NCBI RefSeq assembly: GCF_000002235.5 | Contig: NW_022145609.1 | Location: forward strand, 6,393,214-6,457,213 | Length of the DNA stretch: 64,000 nt | Direction of reading: 5' to 3' | DNA from: Strongylocentrotus purpuratus | Lineage: Eukaryota; Echinodermata; Echinoidea; Camarodonta; Strongylocentrotidae | Translations under genes and position numbers: made by a program | The notes under the pieces: model-generated | Seen by the model: the letters and a program-made list of their open reading frames with translations, nothing else | Databases searched by the model: none | What the model was told of the DNA's origin: nothing | Shown here: positions 1 to 9,919 of the stretch, in pieces | Numbering within the stretch: position 1 is the first letter of the stretch | How the letters are laid out: every line of letters starts with the position of its first letter

Positions 1-158
1 TTTTTGATCAAATTTGCATTATATTTCCCATAGCAGCACGCGCGGATTTTGAAATTTGACGCGCGCTCACGGGCTTATGAAAGATCAAGAGTGACTGAAA
101 TTAATGTAAATTGTCATTTAGGGTAAGAGGAATTTAAATCATGTAACAAATCGTCGCT
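1..158. other. No gene seen
   Basis: Noncoding sequence with CpG-rich words of the type gcgcgcg and no ORF or recognisable repeat family. Similar CpG-rich text continues to about 430, after the hairpin at 159-241. Confidence 0.4.
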
Positions 159-241
159 GTTTTCACGAAGTGACGGTAGTGAAAAAAAATTGCATTCACT
201 TTGCGTTACGATTTACTTCACTACCGTCACTTCGTGAAAAC
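159..241. repeat. Perfect 25-bp inverted repeat (hairpin)
   Basis: The 25 bases at 159-183 are the exact reverse complement of 217-241, with a 33-base loop. The arms contain CACGAAGTGACGGTAGTG. This is seen directly; it may be the terminus of a small MITE or a structured transcript. No ORF crosses it. Confidence 0.8.
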
Positions 242-1291
242 AAGGACGAAATTTGAATTTGACCTTTTCCGGGCGATGTGAGCGCGCGCAACGCGCGCAG
301 GGACACGTACGGACGGAAAATTTTGAAATTCTTAAAATGACCTGATTCGTACTCTCGTTTAATAGTTAAATGATTTTGAGCATTTTAAAATTTTGACGCG
401 CGCGTACGTGCGCGTCATGTCCTTTATGTGACCTTTAATGACATGACTTGTTGACCCTTGATCTGAAGTACATGTGATATGAATATGAATGACCTTTGCT
501 TATGCATCATGAAGATATGATGAATAATGGGATTTCACAAAATGGCGCCTGGATAACGTCACGATGACCTGATGACCTTGAAAATATTCCTGTCACGTTT
601 CATGACAATGACCTATAACTGTTCAAAAATTGAATGAAACCGAACTTGAGTTATTCTAGGCGCCAAAAAGTGTCTGAAATAAATAAAAATAAAGAATAAA
701 TAAAGAAAATTTTGACGAAAACAATAGGTGATCTGTCGAAAACGACAGACCACCTAATAATATTTATAATAATAATAATGATTTCTGTCACCGAGGAATC
801 CACAGTTTCAAGACTGAAAGCTGGCGCTATACAATTTCTGCAGTAGTGTAGTGCAGTAACTGCGGCTTAGCGTAAATTGCACAGCGTGAGCGCCGTGACA
901 CCGCGGGAGTTGTCCGCTGGATGCATTTGAGATCTCGTACGTTCGCTGAACGCATGCACAGTAGTGCCTTGGAAGAAAATATATATGACGTCATCCATGG
1001 TTTAATGCACCATACCATAGATGACGTCACGGTATAGCACATTTTCCGTATCGGTATCATCATAGCAATATTATGTTTGGTCACATGATGCTATGCTGAT
1101 CAATCACTGAACAAGATTTCATTAATAAAAAATAAAAGATATGTGAATAGTCCGAAAACTTTTTTTTCCTTTGGGGGGGGGGGGGTGGGGGTATCTGGGA
1201 GATACTCAATATCTCAATATACTCAACCAACAGTTACACAATTCTGTGACGAACAAGTAAAATATGCTTTCACCGCCATGTATGCACTTCC
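242..1291. other. No gene seen; AT-rich spacer
   Basis: No convincing coding sequence. It contains an A-rich stretch near 680-720, an (AAT)n run near 757-780 and a palindromic pair around 980-1025 (gacgtcatc / gatgacgtc). The 85-residue minus-strand ORF at 827-1084 has no domain signal. Confidence 0.4.
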
Positions 1292-1390
1292 AATGCTACT
1301 ACAAAAACTACTAGTACTACTACTACTACTACTGCTATACTACTACTACTACTTCTACTACTACAACTACTACTACTACTACTACTACTC
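1292..1390. repeat. (TAC)n microsatellite
   Basis: Imperfect tandem TAC/TACTAC triplets. The poly-Tyr/Leu reading frame here is a by-product of the repeat. Confidence 0.85.
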
Positions 1391-1433
1391 CTTGTAAGTT
1401 CTTGTGTATAGCGCTCATATGTGTCCACAATTA

Positions 1434-1665
1434 TTAAACCGGTTTTAGCATTGCTGCCATAAAGACACTCTCACATTTCAAAGAATTCATTCCTGCCAGG
1501 TAGCCATTTACCTCACCCGTCGAGTGTTGCAAATGTAGATGAATGTCTTGCCAAAGGACATTAGTACGAGGGCGGGACTCGAAACATATGCTATGTAATC
1601 CACAGACCGGTGAAATACTCACTAGAACACGCGACATCTCTACATCCCTAAAGTCCACATGGCAA
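1434..1665 (-). mobile_element. tRNA-derived SINE-like repeat
   Basis: On the minus strand there is a box A-like region followed by a box B-like word (GTTTCGAGTCCC), the arrangement of an RNA polymerase III promoter in tRNA-derived SINEs. A related copy is at 62190-62310. More divergent relatives with a box B of the form GGGTTCAAATCCC lie at 4090-4229, 6007-6740 and 31860-31990. Confidence 0.6.
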
Positions 1666-3500
1666 CAATTTGTCGTCCCCCTCCCCTAGGCCCCCTACTT
1701 ATGAGGTATCATTCTTGGAATGAAGAATTTCAAAGAATTTTTACGAACTAATTATGTACCGGAAATTTTTGCGTAGATGTCGTCGCTTCATTATGTTAAC
1801 AAAGACCGCGTCCTACCTACCCGATACAAAAATAAAAACGATATAATTATCTACAAAAAATATAACAAAGATATTGCTTTTTTGTCATCGTTTTTTTTAA
1901 AAGTAAGCCCATTTAGATTGTGTGACTTTATCGTACTCATTTAAACAATGTACAATAGCTCTTATATCATTAAATATATATTTTTTTACTCATATGTAAC
2001 CCTTACCCACAAACTCATTTTCAAATACACACAGGCGCGTACGCAGGGGGGTGTTTAGTGTTACCCCCCCCCCCCTTTGAGTTTAGATTTTTTAGATTTG
2101 TTTAAACTAAAAAAAAAAAAAAAAAACAAAAACAACCTAATGGCTGACCTTAAAAAGATGACCTTACCCCCCCCCCCCCCCCCCCAACGGAACGGAATGT
2201 CAATCGGTCAAATTTTCAAATTTCGGGACCAAAAAAAAATATATGTCCTCTTACCCCCCCCCCCCCCCTCCCCCTCCCCCCGCTTATTCAGCGGCTGGCT
2301 GAGTCGTTGCGAAATGTTTGGCCCGATTTCAAAATGTTAACCCCCCCCCCCCCCTTGAAAAAATCCTGCGTACGCCACTGCATACACAAACACACACACG
2401 TCAATTTAAGCCATGGTGCATCTACGTATAACACACTGTGCATGAATGAATAGACATACAAATCGAAAATATGTAATTGTACTTTTTATTTGACACATTC
2501 GGATGAACTGTATAATTTGCATTTGCAAATAAAATTTTCAGACATGACCAGAAAAGTAGAATTGACAGTAAGAAAATCATAATGACCATCAAACAGCTGA
2601 AGAAAAAATGCACATAACTGTATAGCATTTCCTCGTTTTTAGAATGCCTACAAAAATTGCAATCATGTTTACCACACTTTTAAAAGTAAAAGACCACAGA
2701 TTTTTCTGAAAGATGTATCTTCTTTTGCATTTCACAAACAGTCCAGCTAAATTATGTCTCATATTCTTGACACAAACTATTCACAGCACTATGCTGTCAC
2801 GAATCTCTCTAATAATAAATGTATATCTAAATGGCATACGAAGTGAGATCCAAAGGAATATAAGCCACCAAAACAAACGAAGAGTAAAAAAAAGTATTGA
2901 AAAAAGGTCATGACATTACTTTAGGTAAATCTAGTTAATTAATCATGTTGGTTTACATCCGCTTGCTAACTTAAGAAAACAAAAGATATAACAACACGAC
3001 CAATTTATTTTGAGCACCGAATGAAATAAATTTCTGAGAAATTTCAAGCAATGCAGATTTAAAATGCAGAATGACATAAAAAGATTTTTTTTTATATAAA
3101 GGCAAAAGGCATTGTATTATCATCAAGTGCGTTCATTAAAAAAGTTATAAAGGAATATTATCTCCCTTTATTTTGAAATTTCAATCCTGTAAGACAATAT
3201 ACAAAAAGTCTTGTAAAAATACTTATATTAGTATAACCTAAATAAAATCTTCGACACGGGTTCTGACCGAAGAAAAATCTTTCTTTAAAACATATTGCAC
3301 CTTCTGATTCTCTGTTTATACTGGATGCATTGAACATGGTTATGAAAACAAATATTGCTATATTGCTATAGTAGGGCTATTAGATTAAGGATCAGATACA
3401 CTAAAATCCTAGATGTGACCAGTAATACCTCAGACATATCAAGAAGATGGACACCAGACCGACTAGAGGCCAACTAGAGACCAAACCGGACATTAGATTA
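1666..3500. repeat. 3'-flank block, copy 1 (repeated at 31.0 and 62.2 kb)
   Basis: Matches 62290-64000 in the same orientation; for example the text around 1705-1830 recurs at 62335-62460 and that at 2420-3000 recurs at 63410-63990. Its right part (2820-3480) also matches 31000-31740, which lies just 3' of gene 2. The simplest reading is a duplicated 3' intergenic segment of a tandem gene array. No ORF in it is convincing. Confidence 0.75.
2032..2380. mobile_element. hAT-like MITE with target-site duplication
   Basis: The left end starts CAGGCGCGTACGCAGG and the right end is the inverted form CCTGCGTACGCCACTG. The 8 bp outside each end, aatacaca and catacaca, match at 7 of 8 positions, the size expected for a hAT target-site duplication. 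The interior is mostly C and A homopolymers with no transposase. The paralogous block near 63.29 kb has an uninterrupted site. Confidence 0.75.
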
Positions 3501-3715
3501 CCCATAATGGAAAAGAATCAATTAGTTTATAGTCTTTTTGGAGGAGGGGCGGGGTGGGGAGGAGGGGAGGGGGGGGGGGGGCGGCTGAGGTAACGCGTAT
3601 GGGAAACAACAGCCTAATAAATATATCAATAATAATGATAATGATATCAATAATAATAGTGGAGTCTCGTACAGCACTCATGTCTGGCACATTGCCATTC
3701 CTTGCCATTCCATTT
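3501..3715. other. Poly-G stretch and AT-rich spacer
   Basis: Contains a G-rich run at 3540-3582 and an (AAT)n-like tract. No gene seen. Confidence 0.4.
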
Positions 3716-4229
3716 AAAGATACTTTGTCCCTTTTGCAGCCAACATAAAAAATTATGAATATGTCATGTATGTCCTATCTGTAAAATTGAAACGTTAACA
3801 GTGCCCTCATATTCAAATTATGCAAGGAAACCCGTTTACTTGCTGGACTTCACTGTCAGACACTATTGAGTGACTGACTGGCTTTTTTCCTTCTTTGGTA
3901 ATATATACATAAAATGAGCTGTAAAGGGTACATGAGCATTTGTCTACAACAATAACCCACTTCTTGAAAAGGCCAAAATTAAACTGATTGAATCTATGCG
4001 CAGCATAAAACGTACGACCATTCGGTACAATGACATTTTCAAGCCCCCCTTTTGGGGGAAGTTCTAAATTAGTCTTATCTTTTCATTTGTTGGCCTAAGG
4101 TATTAATTTATGCTAGGTTTACCCTTTTACCTCACCTGGGTGGAGTGTGGCATATGTAGATATGTCTCGCCAACAGATATCGGTCCTGCGACAGGGATTT
4201 GAACCCCGTACCTTGTGCCTATTAGAAAT
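3716..4229. repeat. Direct repeat, copy A (matches 5605-6148)
   Basis: Both copies start aaagatact(t/a)tgtccc and end ...cctattagaaat, and are nearly identical apart from short indels. The right part (4090-4229) is a minus-strand SINE-like sequence with box B-like GGGTTCAAATCCC. Confidence 0.85.
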
Positions 4230-4800
4230 CTGCACTCCAAATGTACCCCTATTTCTCAGTGTGTACATTACGGTCAGATAAGCATATGAAGAAACCGTAT
4301 TTGTGACACTGGCAGGTCAATTATTGGCGTGGGTCCAGGGGGCTGAGCCCCATGAAGCTTAAGGGTTTAAGGCATTTAAGTGGGGACAGATGAGCATTCA
4401 GGAGCCCGTCTTAGGGCCCTTAATTGGTGGGGTCTAGGGGGTAGAGCCCCCGGAAGCTCAGCTGTTTAGGTATTTAGTTACGGTCAGATGAGCATCCAGG
4501 GGGCCGCCTTAGGGTCCTTGGTGGGATCCAGGGGGCGGAGTCCCCCGTTAGCCCGGGGGTTTAGGCATTTGATAACGGTCAGATGAGCATATTTCGATAC
4601 CTCATTTTGTGACACTGGCAGGTCACTCATCTTTCTCTCTTTCTTTGATTTTCTCTTTAACATACTTTTTTCAAAAAAGTGAGGGGGGCTCGAACCCCCG
4701 AGCCCCACCGTTCTGCAGGCCTTGACACGAAGGCTTTTAAATGAGCATATTTTTAGCCTTGACTTTAAATTAGGGATTGGTCATTTTTCAACAAACGCAT
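4230..4800. mobile_element. Internal repeats of a non-autonomous hAT-like family
   Basis: Carries three degenerate copies of a unit with 'acggtcagat(a/g)agcat' and a GC-rich palindromic stretch (ggggctccgccccc type). The same unit occurs reversed at 54480-54880 inside the hAT-like element 53861-56293, so this is probably a fragment of that family. No transposase is visible. Confidence 0.5.
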
Positions 4801-5604
4801 ACAGAAGAATATTTTACCAAAACAATTGAGGAAAAGTCCCGGAAAATCATGTCATTTCAGCAAAATTTGTAAATAACTGGTATCGATTTAGAAGTAAACC
4901 ACGTTTGAATTATATTTGGGGACATCTGCCCTCCCCCTATCAGTACACCAGTGTTCAGGGGCTAATGTCTTCTCACCCCTATAATACCAAACACACGCTT
5001 TCCCACCATCTCACAATATTTCCACGATATGCGCGTATCGCTATTATAAAAATCCTCCATTGATAAATATAGGGGCATGTAGAATGGTAAAGAAATTTAA
5101 TTCCTGTTTACTCTCCTTTTCTTTGAATGGAATGTCATTTTTATGTGATTCAGTTCAGGTTTTATTTTTTATTTTCTCTTTGGTTAAAAATACAAACCAT
5201 TTTAACTCCTGAACTGCTAATTGTTTTCGGGGGGGTGAAAGTGAGACCCCCCCCCCCCCCGCTACACCTCTTAGTCCACATAACAAAATTGTTGTCCTGC
5301 CCCCTCCTCACAAGGTAATATCATTGGAATGAAGAATTTCTCCAAATTTTTCCGACTTAATTATATTCCGAAAAACTTTGCGTAGATGTCTTCGCTTCAT
5401 TATTATAAGGCCTCAACAAAAAAGATGTATTGCCCTTTGCAACCGACCCAAATATCTTGAAATCTACTATCGGCTTTTTAAGAAAGTACTTTTTTTAAAC
5501 CGTTTTTTGAAGAAAAAAAGTTTAATTCAATACAAAACTGTAAATAATCAGCCCAAAGAGGGAGAAAAAAAAAAGATTACCGACCGACCCATGTGATGGA
5601 ACTT
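4801..5604. other. No gene seen; fragment of the 3'-flank repeat
   Basis: 5310-5410 resembles 1705-1800 and 62335-62430, so part of the flank block is present again. A poly-C run lies at 5247-5260. No supported ORF. Confidence 0.4.
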
Positions 5605-6148
5605 AAAGATACTATGTCCCTTTTGCAGCCAACCTCAAATTCTGTAGAACTTTGCAGGAATTATGAATCTGTCATGTATGTCCTATCTGTGAAATTTAAA
5701 CGTTAGCAGTGTCCTCATATCCAAATTATGCAAGGAAACCCATTCACTTGCTAGACTTCACTGTCAGACACTATTGAGTGACTGACTGGCTTTTTTCCTT
5801 CTTTGGTAATATATACATAAAATGAGCTGTAAAGGGTACATGAGCATTTGTCTACAACAATAACCCACTTCTTGAAAAGGCCAAAATTAAACTGATTGAA
5901 TCTATGCGCAGCATAATACGTACGACCATTCGGTACAATGACATTTTCAAGCCCCCCTTTTGGGGGAAGTTCTAAATTAGTCTTATCTTTTCATTTGTTG
6001 GCCTGCAAATGGGGCATAGTACCGTTAAGGTATTAATTTATGCTAGGTTTACCCTTTTACCTCACCTGGGTGGAGTGTGGCATATGTAGATATGTCTCGC
6101 CAACAGATATCGGTCCTGCGACAGGGATTTGAACCCCGTACCTTGTGC
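5605..6148. repeat. Direct repeat, copy B (matches 3716-4229)
   Basis: Near-identical to copy A with small insertions (for example 'gcaaatggggcatagtaccgt' between the two halves near 6004). It is followed by a different inserted sequence than copy A, so the duplication and the insertions are separate events. Confidence 0.85.
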
Positions 6149-6740
6149 CTATTAGAAATTGATGGGGTTCAAATTTTCCCGAAGACACCAAATATTGCGC
6201 TTTGAATAAGCCATCTTGGCGCCCAATATGGACCCTCCCCCCAGGAAGTAAAGGAGGGGTCTGAAAATTTGAACCCCATCATTTTTGGCCAATTGGGACC
6301 CTTTTGAAGCCAAAACAGCAACAAAACAAAAACAAAAATCAATTTTGGCAAAAAAATCCTACGGGATTACAAACCATGCCGCACTAATGTGGGGTTCTAA
6401 TGGGGGTGCCACAAAAGAATTTAGTTATATTTATTTTAAAAAAAAAATATTTTAACTTTATTTAAAATAAAGTATCAGGAACCGCAAGAAGCCAAAATAT
6501 AATCGCTTTGGGTATTTTGACGAGGAAATGACATTTCAAGGAAAGTAAAATGTCTTTCTCCTCGGTCGCTTCGCTCGTTCCAAAGTTTTTAAACGGGGTG
6601 GTTATCAATACCAATATTTGGCTCGCATAATTTCAAATTTGGGCCTCCCCCTAAGAAATCCTGGATCCGCGCCTGCCTTGTGGTTCACATTCCTGAGACT
6701 TATCCACTGGACCACAACATCTCTATGACAGCTTGGACCT
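6007..6740 (-). mobile_element. tRNA-derived SINE split by an insertion
   Basis: On the minus strand the 5' part (about 6740-6673) has a box A-like TGGTCCAGTGGATAAG, and the continuation (6147-6007) has box B GGGTTCAAATCCCTG. About 525 bp of foreign DNA lies between them. The word ccttgtg is present on both sides of the insertion, as expected for a target-site duplication. A related uninterrupted copy lies at 31860-31990. Confidence 0.65.
6148..6672. mobile_element. hAT-like non-autonomous insertion
   Basis: The right end is CCTGGATCCGCGCCTG, the same terminus as the element at 53861-56293. Its last 60 bases also match that element's right end (gctcgcataatttcaaattt). A hairpin of gatggggttcaaattttc with its complement lies at 6160-6282. 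The left end is less clear. Confidence 0.6.
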
Positions 6741-8394
6741 GCCCTTAATCCGATCGCAAAGACTTTCGACAAATCAACTCAACATCAATTTCAATTACCT
6801 AATGTTTATCCAAAAGAAATAATTTTCGGATTACGAAATGCATCATTGTACTGTTTCGAACGCGATTATCTTTTCGTACGCTAAATTAAATCCCGTGTAC
6901 GGATTTGGCTAGCCTTCCCTCAAAAAAAAGTTTTTCTACAGAAGAGTAATGAAATAATGAAAGGTGACAATTTGTTATATTTCCCAAGTTATGATCTGTA
7001 TTATCGTACTATGTTATTTGTTTTGTTACTCTTTCTATTACTATACAAAGTTTATTTTGTTATGATTCTAGAGTGAATCAACGGTTTCTGAAACTAAATT
7101 AGTTAGTTTGTTAAAAATAGTGGAATATTACTTAAGATTTTAAGTTAGATTTACGTATATATTTGAATTCAAAATGATATAGTTGGATATATCGATTATT
7201 CATGTAGATATAATAAGTGATAACAACTTCTTGTTTTACACTACGTATGCTTTTTTGTTTTACTTAATCCTAACACTACTTTAAATTTTTTGAGCAACAT
7301 TTAATTTTAATGTGTTAGAATCAAAATAGGAACTGATATTATTTAACCACAGAATAAATGCAATTTTGAAGGAGGGCTATGCGTAGACTCCACATTAAAA
7401 GTAATGTGTACAACAAACATTCAAATGATTATCGGCGGAATGATTTTCTCAGCCTTAGTCTGCGAATGAATAAGATTGTGGATTTTTGTTTGCATTGAAG
7501 TTTCAGTCTACAATCCGTACACTTTTTCATCGATTGACGTCCTGGTATCGGTGGCTTGTGCTTTTTGTACAAGAGTTATTAGTTAGCAATGATGGAAAGT
7601 ATATAAGATGATGATGAATTGATGATGACAAAAATGCAATATCTTCATGTGTTTCACTCATTGAATCAATTTGTTATTTACACTCAAGGTAGCCACAACT
7701 GTACTGGGATCACCAAAGTTTTTGCTACTCTGAAATTCACTCCCTGTGGAATGTTATGGCCTGTTGAATGGTTTCTAGGAAAATCGTCATAAATCCTCAA
7801 ATCTGACATCTTTTAAATATGCAAATATACTGTGATGTAGCTGAGAGTCTACAAATTTTTATCATATGATCGGTTTTTCTGAATAATGTGTGAAAAACCT
7901 GAGGAAATAGCTGTGACGGTGATCCAAGTAATTCCCATCGCCATATTTTGTTGGCATTGCAAAAATATTTGGAATTTAAGGTTAATATTTAGTGTAAATA
8001 TGATCTATAAATATATGATTTTAAAAATGCCCCAAAATATCTGCAGATTCGCAAAATTGGCAAAAATGACTTATTTTGTTGGCTTCTGTTTTTAAAACGG
8101 TAATAGATATATGAATTTTCTTTTTTGTATTTTTTACCACAAAGATGATATTTTAGTGTCTGATAATTTAATTTATTATTTGTGCCAAAGAAAGTGATGA
8201 ATTAAGTTGTCAACTTTGTCGAATTCTGCCATTTTTGCCAATTTGACCATTTCTGGCAGGTTTTTCGGTAATTTTGCGATATCAAAAAAATGGTATAAAA
8301 TGACAACGCATTGACCGATTTCAATTCTGTTTTTTGTTTTTTGAAGCTTTCATAAAGCTTGATCATTTGCAACCATCAAATAACATGTGTTTGT
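6741..8394. other. No gene seen; AT-rich 3' flank of gene 1
   Basis: 6740-6830 matches 31990-32090 next to the gene 2 stop codon and so belongs to the shared 3' flank. The rest is AT-rich without recognisable domains. The 69-residue ORF at 7886 has no support. Confidence 0.45.
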
Positions 8395-8615
8395 TGTACT
8401 TTTTTTGGTGTGCTATACCTACTTATACACCAGCTCGTAGTCTAAGATCATCACACCAGCATCTTCTTAAGATCCCAAATACACGAGTAGCTTGTGGTGA
8501 AAGGGTTTTTTCATCTGCAGCACCTTGTTTTGGAATAATTTACCATTTAATTTGAGAATCATAACTTCCTTAGAGACCTTTAAATCCAAGCTGAAGTCTT
8601 ATCTTGTTTAACAAT
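8395..8615 (+). mobile_element. LINE fragment: C-terminus of a CR1/L2-type ORF2
   Basis: The plus-strand translation contains YTPARSLRSSHQHLLKIP and, after a frame break, the usual APxxWNxLP-type block followed by an SLETFKSKLKSYL-like end. This is the conserved C-terminal tail downstream of the reverse transcriptase in CR1/L2-group LINEs. Endonuclease and RT are absent; it is a 5'-truncated, decayed copy. Confidence 0.7.
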
Positions 8616-8739
8616 ACCTGTACTTGGCACTATGACACTCATCTAAACTCTCTAATTCTTTCTATTTTTCTTGTGCGACGGTTGTTTAGATAGACGGCGC
8701 TATGCATATGCCAATTATTAATATTATTATTATTGATAC

Positions 8740-8797
8740 GAAGAGGAAAGGAAGGGAGAGACAAAAGTAAAGAGGAAGACAACTGAGAAGAGAGAAG

Positions 8798-8828
<31 letters not shown>

Positions 8829-8895
8829 AGAGAGAGAGAGAGGGGGAGAAGGAGAGAGAGGGAGAGAGAGAGAGAGAGGGGGCGGGGTAGGCGGG
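8740..8895. repeat. (GA)n-rich low-complexity tract
   Basis: Purine-only GAGA repeats. The overlapping Ser/Leu-rich minus-strand ORFs here are artefacts of the repeat. Confidence 0.85.
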
Positions 8896-9437
8896 GGGAG
8901 GGGGATAAATGGGCACATTCGGGATTTTCCAGATTCCAGGGGGTAGGTGGGGACGAGCGGACCAAAAGGTGTTAAGTTCCTCCTTACTAGTTCTATACCT
9001 ACATTCGCACACAATCTACCAATCGTTCATAACCTCAATTATAAATCTTGCGAGCGAGAGGAAATTAGATATTTGATTGTATAACAAAAATCATTTTGGT
9101 TACTAAAATATTTCGTTTACATGATTTTTTTTTAAATCACTCTAAAATAGATCACCTCGATAAAAGAATAAATACAAAAATAAACAAAAATAAATTCCCG
9201 GTAAGGTAGGATGTCTACACCTCCCCCCCCCCCCCCCTCCCCCCTGTGAAAGCAAAGCGAATGTGCTAGCAGATCAAATCAATATTTATACAAGTCGCGA
9301 GCTGTCGCAGCCCAGTGAGATAATAATTTTTCATCCACTCCTTGTACGATGTCACTCATTGCGTGTCAAATATCACGCGAGTCGTCGACCCAGGCCTGAA
9401 TCAGTACTTTTCAACTCCAGATGAAATATTGACGTAA
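8896..9437. other. No gene seen; 3' of gene 1
   Basis: AT-rich, with a C-rich run at 9222-9245. No polyadenylation signal could be assigned with confidence on the minus strand. Confidence 0.35.
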
Positions 9438-9635
9438 CTATTCCAATTTCTCTGGATCAGCGATGTCATCGTAATCCACTTCTTTGCTGTCGCTGATCCT
9501 TGATCTTCTGAGGCCCTGGTAGGCATGTTGCCTGACTACACTCTGTGGAGGCAGCTCGTAATCAGGGCTCTTTGGATCGCCTGCTCCTCCCGGGACAACA
9601 CGTTAACGAGAGAGTTCTGCCTTCTTCTGCTTCCG
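9438..9635 (-). pseudogene. Gene 1 exon: cytoplasmic tail with ITAM-like tyrosines (frame broken)
   Basis: The downstream part reads ...SPDYELPPQSVV, then AYQGL, then VDYDDI, ending EKLE and TAG at 9438-9440. Tyrosines are spaced YQGL-x12-YDDI, exactly the spacing in gene 2. DPKSPDYEL aligns with DPNDQQYEV of gene 2. Upstream, the frame with RRRQNSLVNV (like QKKSLPNV of gene 2) is not the frame of the tyrosine part; one added base near the TCCCGGG at about 9593-9599 would join them. Alternatively the upstream CAG acceptor gives the tyrosine frame but meets a TAA at 9603-9605. A deletion or an assembly error are both possible. Confidence 0.7.
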
Positions 9636-9919
9636 CTTGCTGGTGGTTGATTTAGAAACGACAGACAGAAATAGTGATTAATCATTGTTATCGTTATCAT
9701 CATCATCTTCGTCATCACTAGCAATATTACTATCACTATTAATATTATATTTGGAATTTTCAAATACTATAAGTGTAAAGATAGAGGTATAAGAAAATTT
9801 GCATTTTAAGGTCTTTGAGGGAAAACAAAGATGGTATATTACTTCATAATTATATATGCAGATATTCAGATAAATGATATACATGATAAGATTAACATGA
9901 TTTTTGTTACTCTTTTACC
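9636..9919. other. Gene 1 intron, AT-rich
   Basis: Simple AT-rich sequence with (ATC)n and (AAT)n-like words. Nothing else recognised. Confidence 0.4.

Noticed and set aside
8639-9014. Three overlapping Ser/Leu/Pro-rich minus-strand ORFs
   Set aside because: All three frames are open because of a GA-rich microsatellite; not a gene.
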